A DNA stretch of 64,000 nucleotides, taken from NCBI RefSeq assembly GCF_011050415.1, contig NZ_DRFS01000021.1:1-64000 (forward strand), in the 5' to 3' direction. A program made the position numbers and the translations under genes. Shown here in pieces: positions 63,219 to 64,000 of this stretch. Source of the stretch: Halomonas sp. (GTDB taxonomy: Bacteria; Pseudomonadota; Gammaproteobacteria; Pseudomonadales; Halomonadaceae). Within the stretch, counting starts at the first letter, position 1. The number at the start of each line of letters is the position of its first letter. The notes beneath the pieces were generated by a model. The model was not told the DNA's origin, did no database searches, and saw nothing but the letters and a program-made list of their open reading frames with translations.

Positions 63219-63248
63219 CAACACCTCGAATCGCGCGGCAAAAGCGTG

Positions 63249-63278
63249 ATTATACGTTTGTCCGCCCCCTCCCGGCAA
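63249..63278 (-). promoter_or_regulatory. Sigma-70 promoter for uvrA
   Basis: On the minus strand, the -35 TTGCCG and the -10 TATAAT are separated by 18 bases. The expected start of transcription is about 25 bases before the uvrA ATG. The -10 is perfect; the -35 matches TTGACA in four of six bases. Confidence 0.6.
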
Positions 63279-63311
63279 AACAGCTTTAATAACCTGCGGC
63301 AACTCGTGGCG

Positions 63312-63340
63312 TTTCCAGCGACAGTCCAAACCGCTAGAAT
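63312..63340 (+). promoter_or_regulatory. Possible sigma-70 promoter for the MFS gene
   Basis: TTTCCA and TAGAAT are separated by 17 bases, about 100 bases before the MFS ATG. Both hexamers are imperfect. It is offered as the best plus-strand candidate in the uvrA-MFS divergent spacer. Confidence 0.35.
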
Positions 63341-63437
63341 GGAGGATTGGCTCAAACGGTGGTGCTTATACACGCCATGTTGATCCTCTACACACTTACT
63401 CTTCACCACATGCTTCTCCACCATACAAAAGGGCATT

Positions 63438-64000
63438 ATGCGCAAGGTTTCCGCACTATTGCTGGCCTCTGAACGTCGTGCGATCAGCGGCTTGGCTGGG
63501 CTTTATGCATCGCGCATGCTGGGGCTCTTTATGGTGCTGCCGGTGTTGGCGCTGTATGCCGATACGCTGGAGGGTTCAACGCCCCTATTGGTAGGGCTAG
63601 CATTGGGTATTTATGGCTTAACCCAAGCGACACTGCAAATTCCGTTCGGTCTGCTCTCAGACCGTATTGGTCGCAAGCGGGTGATTGCTTTAGGGCTCGT
63701 GATTTTTGCGTTAGGCAGTACGGTGGCGGCACTTTCCGACAGCATGGCGGGGGTGATCGTGGGGCGTGCGCTGCAAGGCTGTGGCGCTGTAGCAGCCGCC
63801 ATTATGGCGCTGCTGGCTGATCAAACTCGAGAGGAAGTGCGCACCGCCGCCATGGCGACTATTGGCCTGTCGATCGGCGTATCCTTTGCGATTGCCATGG
63901 TACTAGGGCCTTGGTTGGCCGCCTGGGCAGGATTGGCGGCCATTTTTTGGTTCACCGCGCTGCTCTCTTTAATAGGACTGCTGGTGTTATGGCGCTGGGT
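63438..64000 (+). CDS. MFS transporter, N-terminal part (cut by the window end)
   Basis: An open frame of 187 codons without a stop before the window ends. It begins MRKVSALLLASERRAISGLAGLYASRMLGLF and has at least five transmembrane stretches with the MFS motif A in the loop after helix 2 (LLSDRIGRKRVI). The family is DHA1-like drug or sugar efflux (YajR-like); the substrate is unknown. The order uvrA, divergent MFS gene is also known from Pseudomonas, where ssb follows. The reading frame runs off the right edge, so the C-terminal half is missing. Confidence 0.9.
   Translation, partial: MRKVSALLLASERRAISGLAGLYASRMLGLFMVLPVLALYADTLEGSTPLLVGLALGIYGLTQATLQIPFGLLSDRIGRKRVIALGLVIFALGSTVAALSDSMAGVIVGRALQGCGAVAAAIMALLADQTREEVRTAAMATIGLSIGVSFAIAMVLGPWLAAWAGLAAIFWFTALLSLIGLLVLWRW

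Noticed and set aside
63219..63437. LexA (SOS) box upstream of uvrA
   Set aside because: No CTGT-N8-ACAG was found in the spacer on either strand.
1..64000. Insertion sequences, CRISPR arrays, tRNA genes, prophage or attachment sites
   Set aside because: No transposase, integrase, direct-repeat array or tRNA-like sequence was seen; the gene order is that of a stable core region.

Overview
The window is a chromosomal segment from a gammaproteobacterium, most probably a member of the Halomonadaceae (Halomonas or a close relative). I base this on the protein sequences, a moderate GC content, a split class II ribonucleotide reductase (nrdJa/nrdJb), and a flagellar locus that combines the enterobacterial-type master regulator FlhDC with FlhF. 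The genus is an inference; no database search was possible.

Layout. The window opens inside a 5S rRNA gene (end of an rRNA operon) with its terminator, then a short-chain dehydrogenase on the minus strand. From about 1 to 55.6 kb it is almost entirely a flagellar and chemotaxis island. In order: flgNMA (minus); flgBCDEFGHIJ and flgKL (plus: rod, hook, rings, hook-filament junction); fliR-Q-P-O-N-M-L, fliK and fliJ-I-H-G-F (minus: export gate, C-ring, ATPase complex, MS-ring); fliE (plus); flaG (minus); a PilZ/HD-GYP-like protein (plus); fliS-fliT, a second FliK-like protein and an FlhB C-terminal homolog (plus); flhDC; motAB; cheA-cheW-receptor-aer-cheR-cheB-receptor-cheY-cheZ; flhB-flhA-flhF; a small FlhG-like ORF; flhE; fliA; a second MotA/MotB-type stator; and a phytochrome-like diguanylate cyclase. 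After this come a secreted protein of unknown function (minus), nrdJa-nrdJb (plus) with candidate NrdR boxes, a Crp/Fnr regulator and uvrA (minus), and the start of an MFS transporter cut by the window end. No filament (fliC) or cap (fliD) gene is present.

Regulation visible in the sequence. Four near-perfect sigma-28 promoters (TAAA-type -35, 15-base spacer, GCCGATA -10) precede flgM-flgN, flgK-flgL, flaG and fliS-fliT. Together with flhDC, fliA and flgM this gives a complete regulatory hierarchy: FlhDC at the top, the hook-basal-body genes in the middle, and FliA-dependent late genes held back by FlgM until the hook is finished.

Most unusual content. (1) FlhF is 727 residues long, with about 345 residues beyond its GTPase domain that I cannot assign. 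It overlaps a 189-residue protein that sits where flhG normally lies. That protein begins with DQAAGLR, matching the DQAxxLR FlhF-activating motif of FlhG, but lacks a usable MinD-type P-loop. This looks like a remodelled FlhF/FlhG number-and-placement module coexisting with FlhDC and FlhE. (2) A protein joins a YcgR-like N-terminus, a PilZ domain and an HD-GYP-like domain with lost metal ligands. (3) A phytochrome-like diguanylate cyclase lacks the bacteriophytochrome N-terminal cysteine region but keeps GGEEF and an I-site. (4) An Aer-type receptor has both a FAD-type PAS domain and a large periplasmic domain. No mobile elements, CRISPR arrays or tRNA genes were seen.
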